Position numbers and translations under genes: made by a program. Below, piece by piece: positions 45,794 to 54,120 of a stretch of DNA of 64,000 nt. Origin of the DNA: Lachnospiraceae bacterium (GTDB taxonomy: Bacteria > Bacillota > Clostridia > Lachnospirales > Lachnospiraceae); the NCBI GenBank assembly GCA_015057085.1, contig SVFB01000036.1, forward strand, positions 62,001 through 126,000, in the 5' to 3' direction. How positions within the stretch are numbered: position 1 is the first letter of the stretch; each line of letters opens with the position of its first letter. A model generated the notes under the pieces. It saw only the letters and a program-made list of their open reading frames with translations, was not told the DNA's origin and searched no databases.

Positions 45794-47239
45794 ATGAAAA
45801 AATTAGAGACAGATGTTGTAATTGTAGGTGCCGGACCTTCCGGACTTGCTGCATCCGTTCAAGCAGCTGACGATGGAGCCAGTGTAATTGTTTTAAATAA
45901 GGCAGATGTTGTCGGTGGTGCCGCAAACATGGGTATGGGACCACTTGGTATTGGAACCAGACAGCAGCAGGCACAGATGGTCGACATTGATGTAGAAAGA
46001 GCATTCAAAATGTTCATGGACTACACACATTGGAGAGTCGATGCAAATCTTGTAAAGAAGTATTTCGAAAACTCTAAGGAGACAATCGAATGGCTTGAGG
46101 ATATGGGCGTAGAGTTTGCAGGAGCATATCCATACTTCCCTAAGTCAGAAGCAACCTGGCATATTGTAGCCGTAAACGGTGGTATTGGCCGAAACGGTGG
46201 CGCAATTATGAACAAGGCAATGATGGATAAAGGTACTGAACTTGGAGTTGAATATATGAACTCAGTAGAGGTTCAGGAAATCGTAATCGAAGATGGAAAG
46301 GTTGCCGGTGTTAAGGCAAAGGCTGCAGACGGCGAAGAAATCGAAGTATCTGCTAAGGCTGTAATTATTGCAACCGGTGGTGCCGGAGATTCACCGGAAT
46401 ATTTAAAGGAGCGCATGGGTTATACATGGGGCGAGGATATGTTTAACTTCCGAATCCCGGGAAATGTTGGTGACGGAATTAAGATGGCAATTGCTGCCGG
46501 AGCTGCCACCACAGAGATGAATATGGAAATGATCTATGTTCTTCCAAATACCGATATGATTGAGCCATTGCCTGCAGTATTTATGCAGCCAAACTTAATG
46601 GTAAACCAGTTCGGTCGTCGTTTCATTAACGAAGAGCAGATGCAGAATACTACATTCACCGGAAATGCAATTAATATTCAGAAGGGTTCTGTTGGTTATT
46701 CAATCTTTGATTCTTCTATCCTTAAGGGATATAAGAAGAGAGGACTTGATGTAGTAAACTTCGTACATCATCCGGAAAACTTAGATGAGTTTGATGAAGT
46801 ATTGGATGCACAGATTGCCGGCGGAAATAAGGATGTCTACATGGCAGACACCATCGAGGAATTGGCTGAGAAGCTTGGAATCGATCCGGAAGCTTTATCA
46901 GATACCATCGATGAATATAATGATATGTGTGATTCCGCAGATACTCAGTTCTACAAGCCACGCAAGTTTATGAAACCGATTCGTAAGGCTCCATTCTATG
47001 CCGGTGCATTCCGTCCTTCAGGATATGGTACACTTGGTGGAATTAAAGTCAATGACGATATGGAAGTATTAAAGGATAACTGGGAAAAGATTCCTGGATT
47101 ATATGCTTGCGGTACTGATACATGTACCATTTACGGCGACAGCTACATGTTCTTATTACCTGGAAATACAATGGGATATTGCTTAAATTCCGGACGTTTT
47201 GCAGGTGAAGGCGCTGCAGCATACGCTGACGAAAACTAA
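45794..47239 (+). CDS. Soluble FAD-dependent reductase (fumarate reductase-like)
   Basis: 481 residues from the ATG at 45794, behind GGAGGT. N-terminal Rossmann motif VVIVGAGPSGLAASVQAADDGASVIVL and a C-terminal FAD motif IPGLYACGTDTCTIYGDSYMFLL. The middle has GGIGRNGGAIMNKA and AVIIATGGAGDSPEY. It matches the flavocytochrome c/fumarate reductase and ketosteroid dehydrogenase superfamily, without signal peptide, heme or FMN-attachment domain. Probably accepts electrons from the module encoded next and reduces (or oxidises) an unsaturated bond in a pathway-related compound. Substrate unknown. Confidence 0.85.
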   Translation: MKKLETDVVIVGAGPSGLAASVQAADDGASVIVLNKADVVGGAANMGMGPLGIGTRQQQAQMVDIDVERAFKMFMDYTHWRVDANLVKKYFENSKETIEWLEDMGVEFAGAYPYFPKSEATWHIVAVNGGIGRNGGAIMNKAMMDKGTELGVEYMNSVEVQEIVIEDGKVAGVKAKAADGEEIEVSAKAVIIATGGAGDSPEYLKERMGYTWGEDMFNFRIPGNVGDGIKMAIAAGAATTEMNMEMIYVLPNTDMIEPLPAVFMQPNLMVNQFGRRFINEEQMQNTTFTGNAINIQKGSVGYSIFDSSILKGYKKRGLDVVNFVHHPENLDEFDEVLDAQIAGGNKDVYMADTIEELAEKLGIDPEALSDTIDEYNDMCDSADTQFYKPRKFMKPIRKAPFYAGAFRPSGYGTLGGIKVNDDMEVLKDNWEKIPGLYACGTDTCTIYGDSYMFLLPGNTMGYCLNSGRFAGEGAAAYADEN

Positions 47240-47280
47240 TTTTGAGTTTGCAAAAATAGTGTACAGAATAAAATACAATT

Positions 47281-47318
47281 GACCGGCACCACAACAGGTG
47301 CCGGTCTGTTGTGTTTTT
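47281..47318 (+). terminator. Intrinsic terminator after the flavoprotein gene
   Basis: GACCGGCACC-acaaca-GGTGCCGGTC with a T-rich tail (TGTTGTGTTTTT). Confidence 0.85.
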
Positions 47319-47354
47319 GGTGAAAAGATTAGTGACGACTAACACCTCCAAAGG

Positions 47355-47383
47355 TTGCACTTCTTCTTTTTACAAGTTAAAAT
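47355..47383 (+). promoter_or_regulatory. Promoter of the electron-transfer module
   Basis: TTGCAC and TAAAAT with 17-bp spacing. The leader downstream has a hairpin (ATTCTTA...TAAGAAT with CCC/GGG) and repeats of TTTAGATT, which may be regulatory. Confidence 0.6.
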
Positions 47384-47463
47384 AAGAATAGATTTAGATT
47401 GAGATTCTTACCCGTAATGGGTCAATATATAAGAATTTAGATTAAGATTAAGAGAGGGATCAA

Positions 47464-49581
47464 ATGGGAACAGTTCAATTAACCATTGATGGTTATAAGA
47501 TTGTTGCGGATGAGTCAAAGACTGTCCTTGAGGCAGCGCTTGACAATGGTATTTACATTCCGCACTTATGCCATCACGAAAATCTTCATCCAAATGGCGG
47601 GTGTCGCCTTTGTGTAGTAAAACAGGACGGTGTCGATGGCGTGATTACATCATGCTCGACTAAGGTTCGGGAAGGAATGGTCATTCATACAAAGGATGAG
47701 CAGGCCGAAGCAATCAGAAAGCTTTCCTGTGACTTTATGTTTAAGACTCACCCAACAGAATGTACAGGATGTCCTAAGTATGGCAAGTGTCAGCTTGCTT
47801 CTATTTCACAGTATGTAGGAGATACAGGACGCGATTTGCGTTATACACAGATTCGTGTAACTGCAGATGAATCCAATCCACTGATGCTTCATGAGATGCA
47901 TCGTTGTATTCTTTGTGGCCGTTGTGTACGTGCCTGCGAGGAAATGCGTGGTGTTGGCGCTTTGAAATTCGAAAAGGTAGATGGCAGAATGCGCGTTGTT
48001 ATCAATGGTGCAAGCTTAGAAGAAGCCGGATGCCGTTTCTGTGGTGCCTGTGTCGAAGTATGTCCTACCGGTTCCATTCGCGATAAGGTTGGCGTATTTG
48101 ATGAGAACCTTCCAAGAGAGCGTGCTCTTGTACCATGTCGCGAGGCTTGCCCTGCACATGTGGATGTACCAAAATATATCAGATTTATCAATGAAGGCAA
48201 TTATGCAGCAGCTGCTGCAACCGTTCGTGAGAAGGTTCCGCTTCCTGAGGTACTTGGATATGTATGTGTACATAATTGCGAGACCAATTGTAAGAGAAAC
48301 TACTTAAACGGACCTGTATCAATCCGTAACTTAAAGAGATATGCTGCTCAGCAGGATGATGGTGCATGGAAAGAAAAAGCATTCCAGAAGCCTGATACAG
48401 GAAAGAAAGTTGCTGTAATCGGATCTGGCCCTGCAGGTTTGACCGTTGCTTATTATATGAGAAAGCTCGGCCATGATGTGACTGTATTCGAAAAGTTGCC
48501 ACAGGCCGGAGGACAGATGCGTTACGGAATTCCTTCATACAGACTTCCAAGAGAAGTATTGGATAAGGAAATCGAAGAAATCAAGGCAATTGGTGTTAAG
48601 ATTGAATGCAACAGCGAAGTTCAAAGTGCTGTTGATTTGAAGAAAGATTATGATGTGGTTTATGCTGCAATCGGAACACATGCAGGAAATAAGCTTCCAC
48701 TTGAAAACAATGATTTGCCGGATGTTTATTTGAATGCAGATTTCTTACGTGCAGAGAACCTTGGAAATCCACTTCCGGTTGGAGAAAATGTTGTCGTATT
48801 AGGTGGTGGAAATGTTGCAATCGACTGTGCGGAGACCGCAGTTCGTCTTGGTGCAAAGCATGTTGTAATGACCTGTCTGGAAGCTGCTGATAAGATGACC
48901 GCCTCTGACGAAGAAGTTACCTGGGCAAAGGAGGATGGAATTATTGTAGAAAATTCCAGAACCTTCGATGCAATTGTAGCTGAAAACGGAAAGGTAACAG
49001 GCTTAACTGTAACAGGAATCGAAGGATTGAAGTTTGGTCCTAAGGGCCCTGAATTCACCAGAATTCCTGATTCTACCGTGACCTTCCCGGCAGATACCGT
49101 AATCTTTGCGGTTGGACAGCATCCGGATGTGACAGAAGCATTTGGTTTGGAATTAAACCGCGGACGTATTGTAGCAAATCCGGAAACCTTCGAAACCAAT
49201 ATAGAAGGCATTTATGCATCAGGTGACTGTGTGACAGGTACACGTTCCGTAATCCAGGCCATTGGAGAGGCAAGAATTGCTGTATCCGCAATGGATCGCT
49301 ATTTAGGCGGAGATGGAAATATCGAAGAGAATCTTGCACCTGAGCAGGATGCAAATCCATGTATCGGAAAGGCTACCGATGCTGAAAAGGCTGGCAGACA
49401 TGAGCCAAAGACCACTGAGCCATGTGAGCGCGTTAAGAACTTTGATCCTATGGATTTAGGATTTGATTGCAGCGCTGCAGGATGCGAATCTGACAGATGT
49501 CTCCAGTGTGATTTAAGACTTCAGATTGCACCTCAGAAATTCTGGAGCGATTATGTTCCTGAGGAAGGAGGCGCACAGTAA
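47464..49581 (+). CDS. NuoG-like iron-sulfur / GltD-like NAD(P)H oxidoreductase fusion
   Basis: 705 residues. N-terminal 2Fe-2S ferredoxin (CHHENLHPNGGCRLC, residues 35-49), a NuoG-type cluster site (THPTECTGCPKYGKC), then two 4Fe-4S motifs (CILCGRCVRAC and CRFCGACVEVC). The remaining 470 residues are GltD/NfnB-like: CREACPAHVDVPKYI, CVHNCETNCKRN, FAD motif VAVIGSGPAGLTVAYYMRKLG, NAD(P) motif VVVLGGGNVAIDCAETAVRLG, and YASGDCVTGTRSV. A final cysteine cluster (CESDRCLQC) may hold one more FeS centre. It probably oxidises NAD(P)H or exchanges electrons with ferredoxin; bifurcation is possible. Confidence 0.85.
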   Translation: MGTVQLTIDGYKIVADESKTVLEAALDNGIYIPHLCHHENLHPNGGCRLCVVKQDGVDGVITSCSTKVREGMVIHTKDEQAEAIRKLSCDFMFKTHPTECTGCPKYGKCQLASISQYVGDTGRDLRYTQIRVTADESNPLMLHEMHRCILCGRCVRACEEMRGVGALKFEKVDGRMRVVINGASLEEAGCRFCGACVEVCPTGSIRDKVGVFDENLPRERALVPCREACPAHVDVPKYIRFINEGNYAAAAATVREKVPLPEVLGYVCVHNCETNCKRNYLNGPVSIRNLKRYAAQQDDGAWKEKAFQKPDTGKKVAVIGSGPAGLTVAYYMRKLGHDVTVFEKLPQAGGQMRYGIPSYRLPREVLDKEIEEIKAIGVKIECNSEVQSAVDLKKDYDVVYAAIGTHAGNKLPLENNDLPDVYLNADFLRAENLGNPLPVGENVVVLGGGNVAIDCAETAVRLGAKHVVMTCLEAADKMTASDEEVTWAKEDGIIVENSRTFDAIVAENGKVTGLTVTGIEGLKFGPKGPEFTRIPDSTVTFPADTVIFAVGQHPDVTEAFGLELNRGRIVANPETFETNIEGIYASGDCVTGTRSVIQAIGEARIAVSAMDRYLGGDGNIEENLAPEQDANPCIGKATDAEKAGRHEPKTTEPCERVKNFDPMDLGFDCSAAGCESDRCLQCDLRLQIAPQKFWSDYVPEEGGAQ

Positions 49582-50690
49582 TGAAAAATTTATTAGTATT
49601 AAGCTGTTTAAAAGATGATAATTTTGCTCACATCTCCATGCATATCATGAAAGAGCGTTTGGATGATGTAAAAGCAGGCGTAGAGAAAAAGGCATCAGAA
49701 TTGGATGCAGATGTGATTTATCTTCTTCCGGAAGGAGAGAAGGTAGAGGGACTTGAGGGCGATATTCGATTTGGTGAATACAGTCCTACTCTTGGAAATC
49801 CGAATGCAGTTGCAAAAGTGCTGCAGGGACAGCTTCCACGTCCGATGATTCAGGACGATTTTGTGGCAGTTTATGACGAGAAGGCCGTAAATGTAATCCT
49901 ACCGGAGGAAGCATATCTTTTGGCAACCGGCAAGAATGTTCGTTTTGTGGCTGTGACAAAGGATGATAAGACCGAAATTAAGGAAGTGGAAATCGGTACA
50001 AAGGCTTCCGAAATCTGCGATGCAACAGGTGCAAAGGCTGTCTTAATCGGTGGCCAGAAAGGCACATTTGTAAAGCCGGAATCCCTTGCAAATTATGAGA
50101 TTTCAGCAGATGGTCCGGACTATGCAATTACTGTATACGGACAGGATACCTGTATGGTAGACCTTTGCGTACAGTTGATGACTCAGGCATGGCAATCTTC
50201 CTGCGGAAAGTGTGTGCTTTGCCGCGAGGGTACTTTACAGTTTAAGACCATTGCAACAGAAATGACCACAGGAAAAGCAAAGGCAACTGATACTGATCTG
50301 ATTAAAGAAGTTGGACAGTTGATTGAGCTTGGAGCTTATTGTCCATTTGGTCGTTCTATGGCAAAACCGTTTATCTCAGCAATTGAACTCTTCCCGGATG
50401 AGTTTGATGATCATATCAAGAGAAAGACTTGTAAGTGTGGCAAGTGCTACAAGGCTGCAGCTGTTTACTTAATCCTTCCGGATAAATGTATTGGTTGCGG
50501 AGATTGTGTCGATGAATGTGATGAGGATGCAATCGAAGGAAAGCCGAAGTTTATCCATATGATTGATCAGGATATGTGTGAACAATGCGGCAAGTGTGTA
50601 GATGCTTGTGACGAAGGCGCAATTGTAAAATGGGAAGATGGAAAGCTTCCGAAGCTTCCAAAGAAGCTTACCAAGGTTGGCAAGTTTTAA
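49581..50690 (+). CDS. NuoF-like iron-sulfur protein lacking the FMN/NADH domain
   Basis: 369 residues. It lacks the glycine-rich FMN/NADH-binding domain of NuoF and starts with about 80 residues of no clear match. The SLBB region (about 85-180), the NuoF 4Fe-4S region SSCGKCVLCREGTLQ (about 213) and two ferredoxin clusters at the C-terminus (CIGCGDCVDEC, CEQCGKCVDAC) are present. It overlaps the previous gene by one base (TAATG). It is presumably the electron-wiring subunit of a complex with the fusion protein and perhaps the flavoprotein at 45794. Confidence 0.83.
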   Translation: MKNLLVLSCLKDDNFAHISMHIMKERLDDVKAGVEKKASELDADVIYLLPEGEKVEGLEGDIRFGEYSPTLGNPNAVAKVLQGQLPRPMIQDDFVAVYDEKAVNVILPEEAYLLATGKNVRFVAVTKDDKTEIKEVEIGTKASEICDATGAKAVLIGGQKGTFVKPESLANYEISADGPDYAITVYGQDTCMVDLCVQLMTQAWQSSCGKCVLCREGTLQFKTIATEMTTGKAKATDTDLIKEVGQLIELGAYCPFGRSMAKPFISAIELFPDEFDDHIKRKTCKCGKCYKAAAVYLILPDKCIGCGDCVDECDEDAIEGKPKFIHMIDQDMCEQCGKCVDACDEGAIVKWEDGKLPKLPKKLTKVGKF

Positions 50691-50694
50691 GACT

Positions 50695-50734
50695 GCAGTG
50701 CATGATGAAGATTCATCATGCGCTGCTTTTTTTT
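50695..50734 (+). terminator. Intrinsic terminator of the electron-transfer module
   Basis: GCAGTGCATGATGAA and TTCATCATGCGCTGC form a 15-bp stem (one G-T) with TTTTTTTT. Confidence 0.95.
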
Positions 50735-50782
50735 GGCTGAATAGGTTGGAATTCAAGATGAAGTGGTATAAAATACTAGATA

Positions 50783-50807
50783 GGTATGTCTAAATATTTG
50801 ACATACC
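50783..50807. promoter_or_regulatory. Palindromic operator before the esterase gene
   Basis: GGTATGTC-TAAATATTT-GACATACC, perfect eight-base arms, 12 bp before the start codon. It follows TATAAAATACT, a likely -10 area. Suited to a TetR- or MarR-type repressor. Confidence 0.65.
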
Positions 50808-50819
50808 AAGAGGAAGCCT

Positions 50820-51932
50820 ATGAATTATAAAAAAGACAATCTCAATTTATTGGAAAAACTGCAAAAAGACTGTTATGCGCAGACCATTCACGGAGTCGAT
50901 TTTATGGTAAAACCGATTCCGGATCCAAGGGACTGCACTCCCCTTGATCCAAGGGTATATGAGTGGAGAAGCGCTGCAGAAAAAGCGGGAAATCCGCTGG
51001 CAGAGTATGAGAGAACTCCGGTTGAATTGGTGCGTCAAATGGATTCCCATCCTTCTTTTGATATTACAGAAGGAGAAATCTCGGTGGAAAAGCAGATGAT
51101 TTCCACCAGAAACGGAGATACGCCAATTTATATTTTCAAGCCAAAGGGTGGGCGTGAAATCAAACCGATGCTTCTTTATATTCATGGAGGCGCTTATATT
51201 GCAGGTTCAACTGAGGAAGAGATTCCATTTTGCAAATTGGTTGCAGAAGAAGCCGATGTGATTCTTGTGGGTGTCGACTATAGACTCGCACCGGAGTATC
51301 AATTCCCGATTGGATTACAGGATTGCTATGATGCATTTTGCTGGATGGCAGACCATGCCGAAGAAATCGGAGGTAATCCAAATTTCCTTGCAGTAGGTGG
51401 AGACAGCGCAGGTGGTACACTGAGTTTGGGCGTTACAATGCTCGAACAAGAGGAAGTGGATAAGGGTAGACTTCCAAAGAACAGAGTCTCATATCAAGCT
51501 CTGATTTATCCGGCTGTTTTGGTAGATAATCCTCGTTTGCCGGATTATCGATGGAGAGCTTTAGATTATGAAATTGATGATAATGATACGTTAACGCTGG
51601 GCGCAGCATTTTCATTGGCCGCGCTTACGGGGGAGATGCCGCTTTTGTATTGTGGCAGGGAAGGACATATTTTGGACCCTCTTGCATCGCCGTTGTGTGC
51701 AGAGAATCTTAGTTATCTTCCGAAAACCTTTATTGCGGTTTGCGAATATGATTATCTTCGACTTCAGGGAGAGGCTTTTATCAGAAAGTTAAAACGAGAG
51801 GGAGTAGTATGCCGCCCGTTTTTGTATCGGGGAATGGATCACGAATTCATCAATCGCGTGGGATATTGTCCGCAGGCGTGGGACGTGGCGGTTGAAATCG
51901 CAAAGGATTTCAAATCAGAGGAAGAAAAATGA
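50820..51932 (+). CDS. Alpha/beta hydrolase (HSL/acetyl-esterase type)
   Basis: 370 residues. Oxyanion motif YIHGGAYIAGS (about residue 120), nucleophile VGGDSAGGTLS, and a C-terminal Asp/His region with YDYLRLQGEAF and GMDHEFI. The hormone-sensitive-lipase family hydrolyses short-chain esters. It follows the catabolic cluster and could release phenolic units from esters or act on pathway lactones; context only. Its stop overlaps the start of the peptidase gene, and AGAGGAAG precedes the ATG. Confidence 0.88.
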   Translation: MNYKKDNLNLLEKLQKDCYAQTIHGVDFMVKPIPDPRDCTPLDPRVYEWRSAAEKAGNPLAEYERTPVELVRQMDSHPSFDITEGEISVEKQMISTRNGDTPIYIFKPKGGREIKPMLLYIHGGAYIAGSTEEEIPFCKLVAEEADVILVGVDYRLAPEYQFPIGLQDCYDAFCWMADHAEEIGGNPNFLAVGGDSAGGTLSLGVTMLEQEEVDKGRLPKNRVSYQALIYPAVLVDNPRLPDYRWRALDYEIDDNDTLTLGAAFSLAALTGEMPLLYCGREGHILDPLASPLCAENLSYLPKTFIAVCEYDYLRLQGEAFIRKLKREGVVCRPFLYRGMDHEFINRVGYCPQAWDVAVEIAKDFKSEEEK

Positions 51933-54004
51933 AACAACAAAAAATGAATAGAGTAATTGCGGCCTTTATGGTACCGATGCTTTGCAGCGGATTGCTTACA
52001 GGCTGCGCATTTGGCTCATCCTATGAATCCGTCTATCTTTTAGAAGAGGATTTAAAGGCCAGCGATGTTGCCTTAGAATACTACGAAGATGTGGATCAGG
52101 TGAATGAGGATGACATCAGAGAGTATACGACGGACAGTGATGCGCTTGTGGTATATCGTGATGATGGATATGCATCATCACTGGTTGGTCGGTTTTATGA
52201 TGAGCAGGTGGAGACATCGGATGATGTGCTTAAGGCGTTGGCAGGTGTCTACGATTTGCTCGGTTTGAACGAGAATACCGAGTATTATCTTTCATCTACC
52301 ATCACGGATACGCAGACCAATTATTCGTATTTTACTTATAATCAGATGGCCGGAGACGAATCGGTAAAAAACGGAAGTCTGGTGGTGGTAAGAGATGATG
52401 AACATTATGTTTGCGCATTATCGAATTCATTCTCGTCGCAGGTGGTCAGTACAGCATCCGAATCCATTACAAAGGAGCAGGCTGAGCTGGTTGTAAAAGG
52501 AATGTATCCGAATCTGTCGATTTATTCGGATTATACTTCAGATGTGTATTTTAACTATGACAATGCGCTGACGAAGGCGATTGTGGTTTATACAGATAAT
52601 CCAAATATGACAAGTAGTTTTGATATGCCATATTGGGAACATTATATTTCCTGTGACGGCTCATATCTGCTTGGCAGTGCTACCAGCAATATGGATGCGG
52701 AAAATACTTCAGTTTATCATAATGAGAATTATTTTGAAGGAAAGACTGAAATGACTTATTCTGCCAGCCTTTTGCGTGGCGATGGCACATATGAGGACGT
52801 AACCGTACCAATTTGCTATAGCGAAGAAGACGGTCTGTACTATATGATGGATTCAGAACGAAAGATTGCCGCGGCAGATTTCTATGATTTTTATGCTTAT
52901 GATCAGGTGAGCTTTATCACCAGCACAAATAATGAGGATTGGGATCCTAATTATATCCTGGCATATGCAAAATATATTGAGGTATGGGATTTCTACAATA
53001 TGATCGGAGTGCCTTCGATTGATCGAGCAGGATTACCGATTTTAATTGGAATGGGCATGTGCGATGAAGAGGGAAATCCGGTGGATAATGCAGGATACTA
53101 CGGCAATTACAATGGCTGGGGCTTCTTTGGTGTTTCGGATATCAATACGGATAGCCAGGCATTGGATGTGGTTGCCCACGAATTTACCCACGGCTATACA
53201 TCTCATGCAATGCAGGGATGCATTTATGCAAATGAGCAGGGCGCAATCAATGAGTCATTGAGTGATATCATGGGAAATCTCATGGAAATGTATGTGGGAA
53301 AGACCACTGATACCACCTGGCAAATCGGAGAGACCGGAGGAAACGTATTCCGATTGATGAGTGATCCGATTCAGTATCATCAGCCGGCTTATGTAGGGGA
53401 TGCATTCTATATGCCGCCAACCGACAATCCGGATGCATATCTGAATGATTATGGCGGAGTTCATTCAAACAGTTCTCTGCTGAATAAAGTGGCATATGAT
53501 TTGTATGCGGCAGGTATGTCCCTGGATGATGAGATTATCGTCTGGCTGGATGCCATTGAATTTTTGACACCGCAATCGGATTTCGATGATGTTTATGTGG
53601 CATTGATGCTGGCTTGCCATTCCAGAGATGGCTTTTCGGAATATGCGGATGTGATTTCTCAAAGTTATTCGGATATGGGAATGAACGGTAATCGCACAGA
53701 AAATGCAGCTACAGCTTCGCTGAGAAACGGATTTTTTGAAATCAATGTGACATCAAGCAACGAAGCAATATCTGTGCTGTTGTATGACAGCAACGGAGAA
53801 TTTTATGCGGCCTACACTCCGGATGCGGAGGGAAATATCTGTATTCGCGCTGAAGCGGGAACTTACTATTTGGCTTATCAGGAGGTTTCTTTCGGCTCAT
53901 ACTGGGGATATTATTATAATGGATCCGGTTGGAGTGAGACATCGCAGGATGCAGCCACGATTACATTCCAAGCGAACCAGGTATATGAAACAATTCAGCT
54001 ATAA
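51929..54004 (+). CDS. M4-type (thermolysin-like) metallopeptidase lipoprotein
   Basis: 691 residues. A lipoprotein signal (FMVPMLCSGLLTGCAFGSS, lipobox LTGC) anchors it outside the cell. A propeptide-like region (40-330) precedes the catalytic domain: zinc motif VVAHEFTHGYTSH (HExxH) and third ligand GAINESLSDIMGN. A later GGVHSNSSLLNKVAYDLY supplies the catalytic histidine region. A small beta-rich C-terminal domain of about 95 residues (from ENAATASLRN) follows. Secreted or surface protease. It overlaps the esterase gene by four bases. Confidence 0.93.
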   Translation: MKQQKMNRVIAAFMVPMLCSGLLTGCAFGSSYESVYLLEEDLKASDVALEYYEDVDQVNEDDIREYTTDSDALVVYRDDGYASSLVGRFYDEQVETSDDVLKALAGVYDLLGLNENTEYYLSSTITDTQTNYSYFTYNQMAGDESVKNGSLVVVRDDEHYVCALSNSFSSQVVSTASESITKEQAELVVKGMYPNLSIYSDYTSDVYFNYDNALTKAIVVYTDNPNMTSSFDMPYWEHYISCDGSYLLGSATSNMDAENTSVYHNENYFEGKTEMTYSASLLRGDGTYEDVTVPICYSEEDGLYYMMDSERKIAAADFYDFYAYDQVSFITSTNNEDWDPNYILAYAKYIEVWDFYNMIGVPSIDRAGLPILIGMGMCDEEGNPVDNAGYYGNYNGWGFFGVSDINTDSQALDVVAHEFTHGYTSHAMQGCIYANEQGAINESLSDIMGNLMEMYVGKTTDTTWQIGETGGNVFRLMSDPIQYHQPAYVGDAFYMPPTDNPDAYLNDYGGVHSNSSLLNKVAYDLYAAGMSLDDEIIVWLDAIEFLTPQSDFDDVYVALMLACHSRDGFSEYADVISQSYSDMGMNGNRTENAATASLRNGFFEINVTSSNEAISVLLYDSNGEFYAAYTPDAEGNICIRAEAGTYYLAYQEVSFGSYWGYYYNGSGWSETSQDAATITFQANQVYETIQL

Positions 54005-54016
54005 CCAGTACAAGTA

Positions 54017-54078
54017 TATATGAAATATGTCAGCTACGCTGACGCAAATCTCGCGCCAAGTCTCGCGAGCGAGACTTG
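54017..54078 (+). repeat. Structured repeat, copy B (truncated)
   Basis: Begins at ATATGAAATAT and continues through GTCAGC-TAC-GCTGAC, GCAAATCTC, GCGCC and the last hairpin CAAGTCTCG-CGAG-CGAGACTTG. It is base-for-base the same as the second half of copy D but lacks hairpin 1, the core and the 5' arm of hairpin 2. A recent partial copy or a deletion. Confidence 0.75.
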
Positions 54079-54120
54079 AAAACAAGAAAGTGTAAAATTG
54101 AAAGGGAGGATATTTGAATT

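Noticed and set aside
48041-48550. Out-of-frame and antisense ORFs within the electron-transfer genes
   Set aside because: They lie fully inside well-supported coding regions and show no recognisable protein features.
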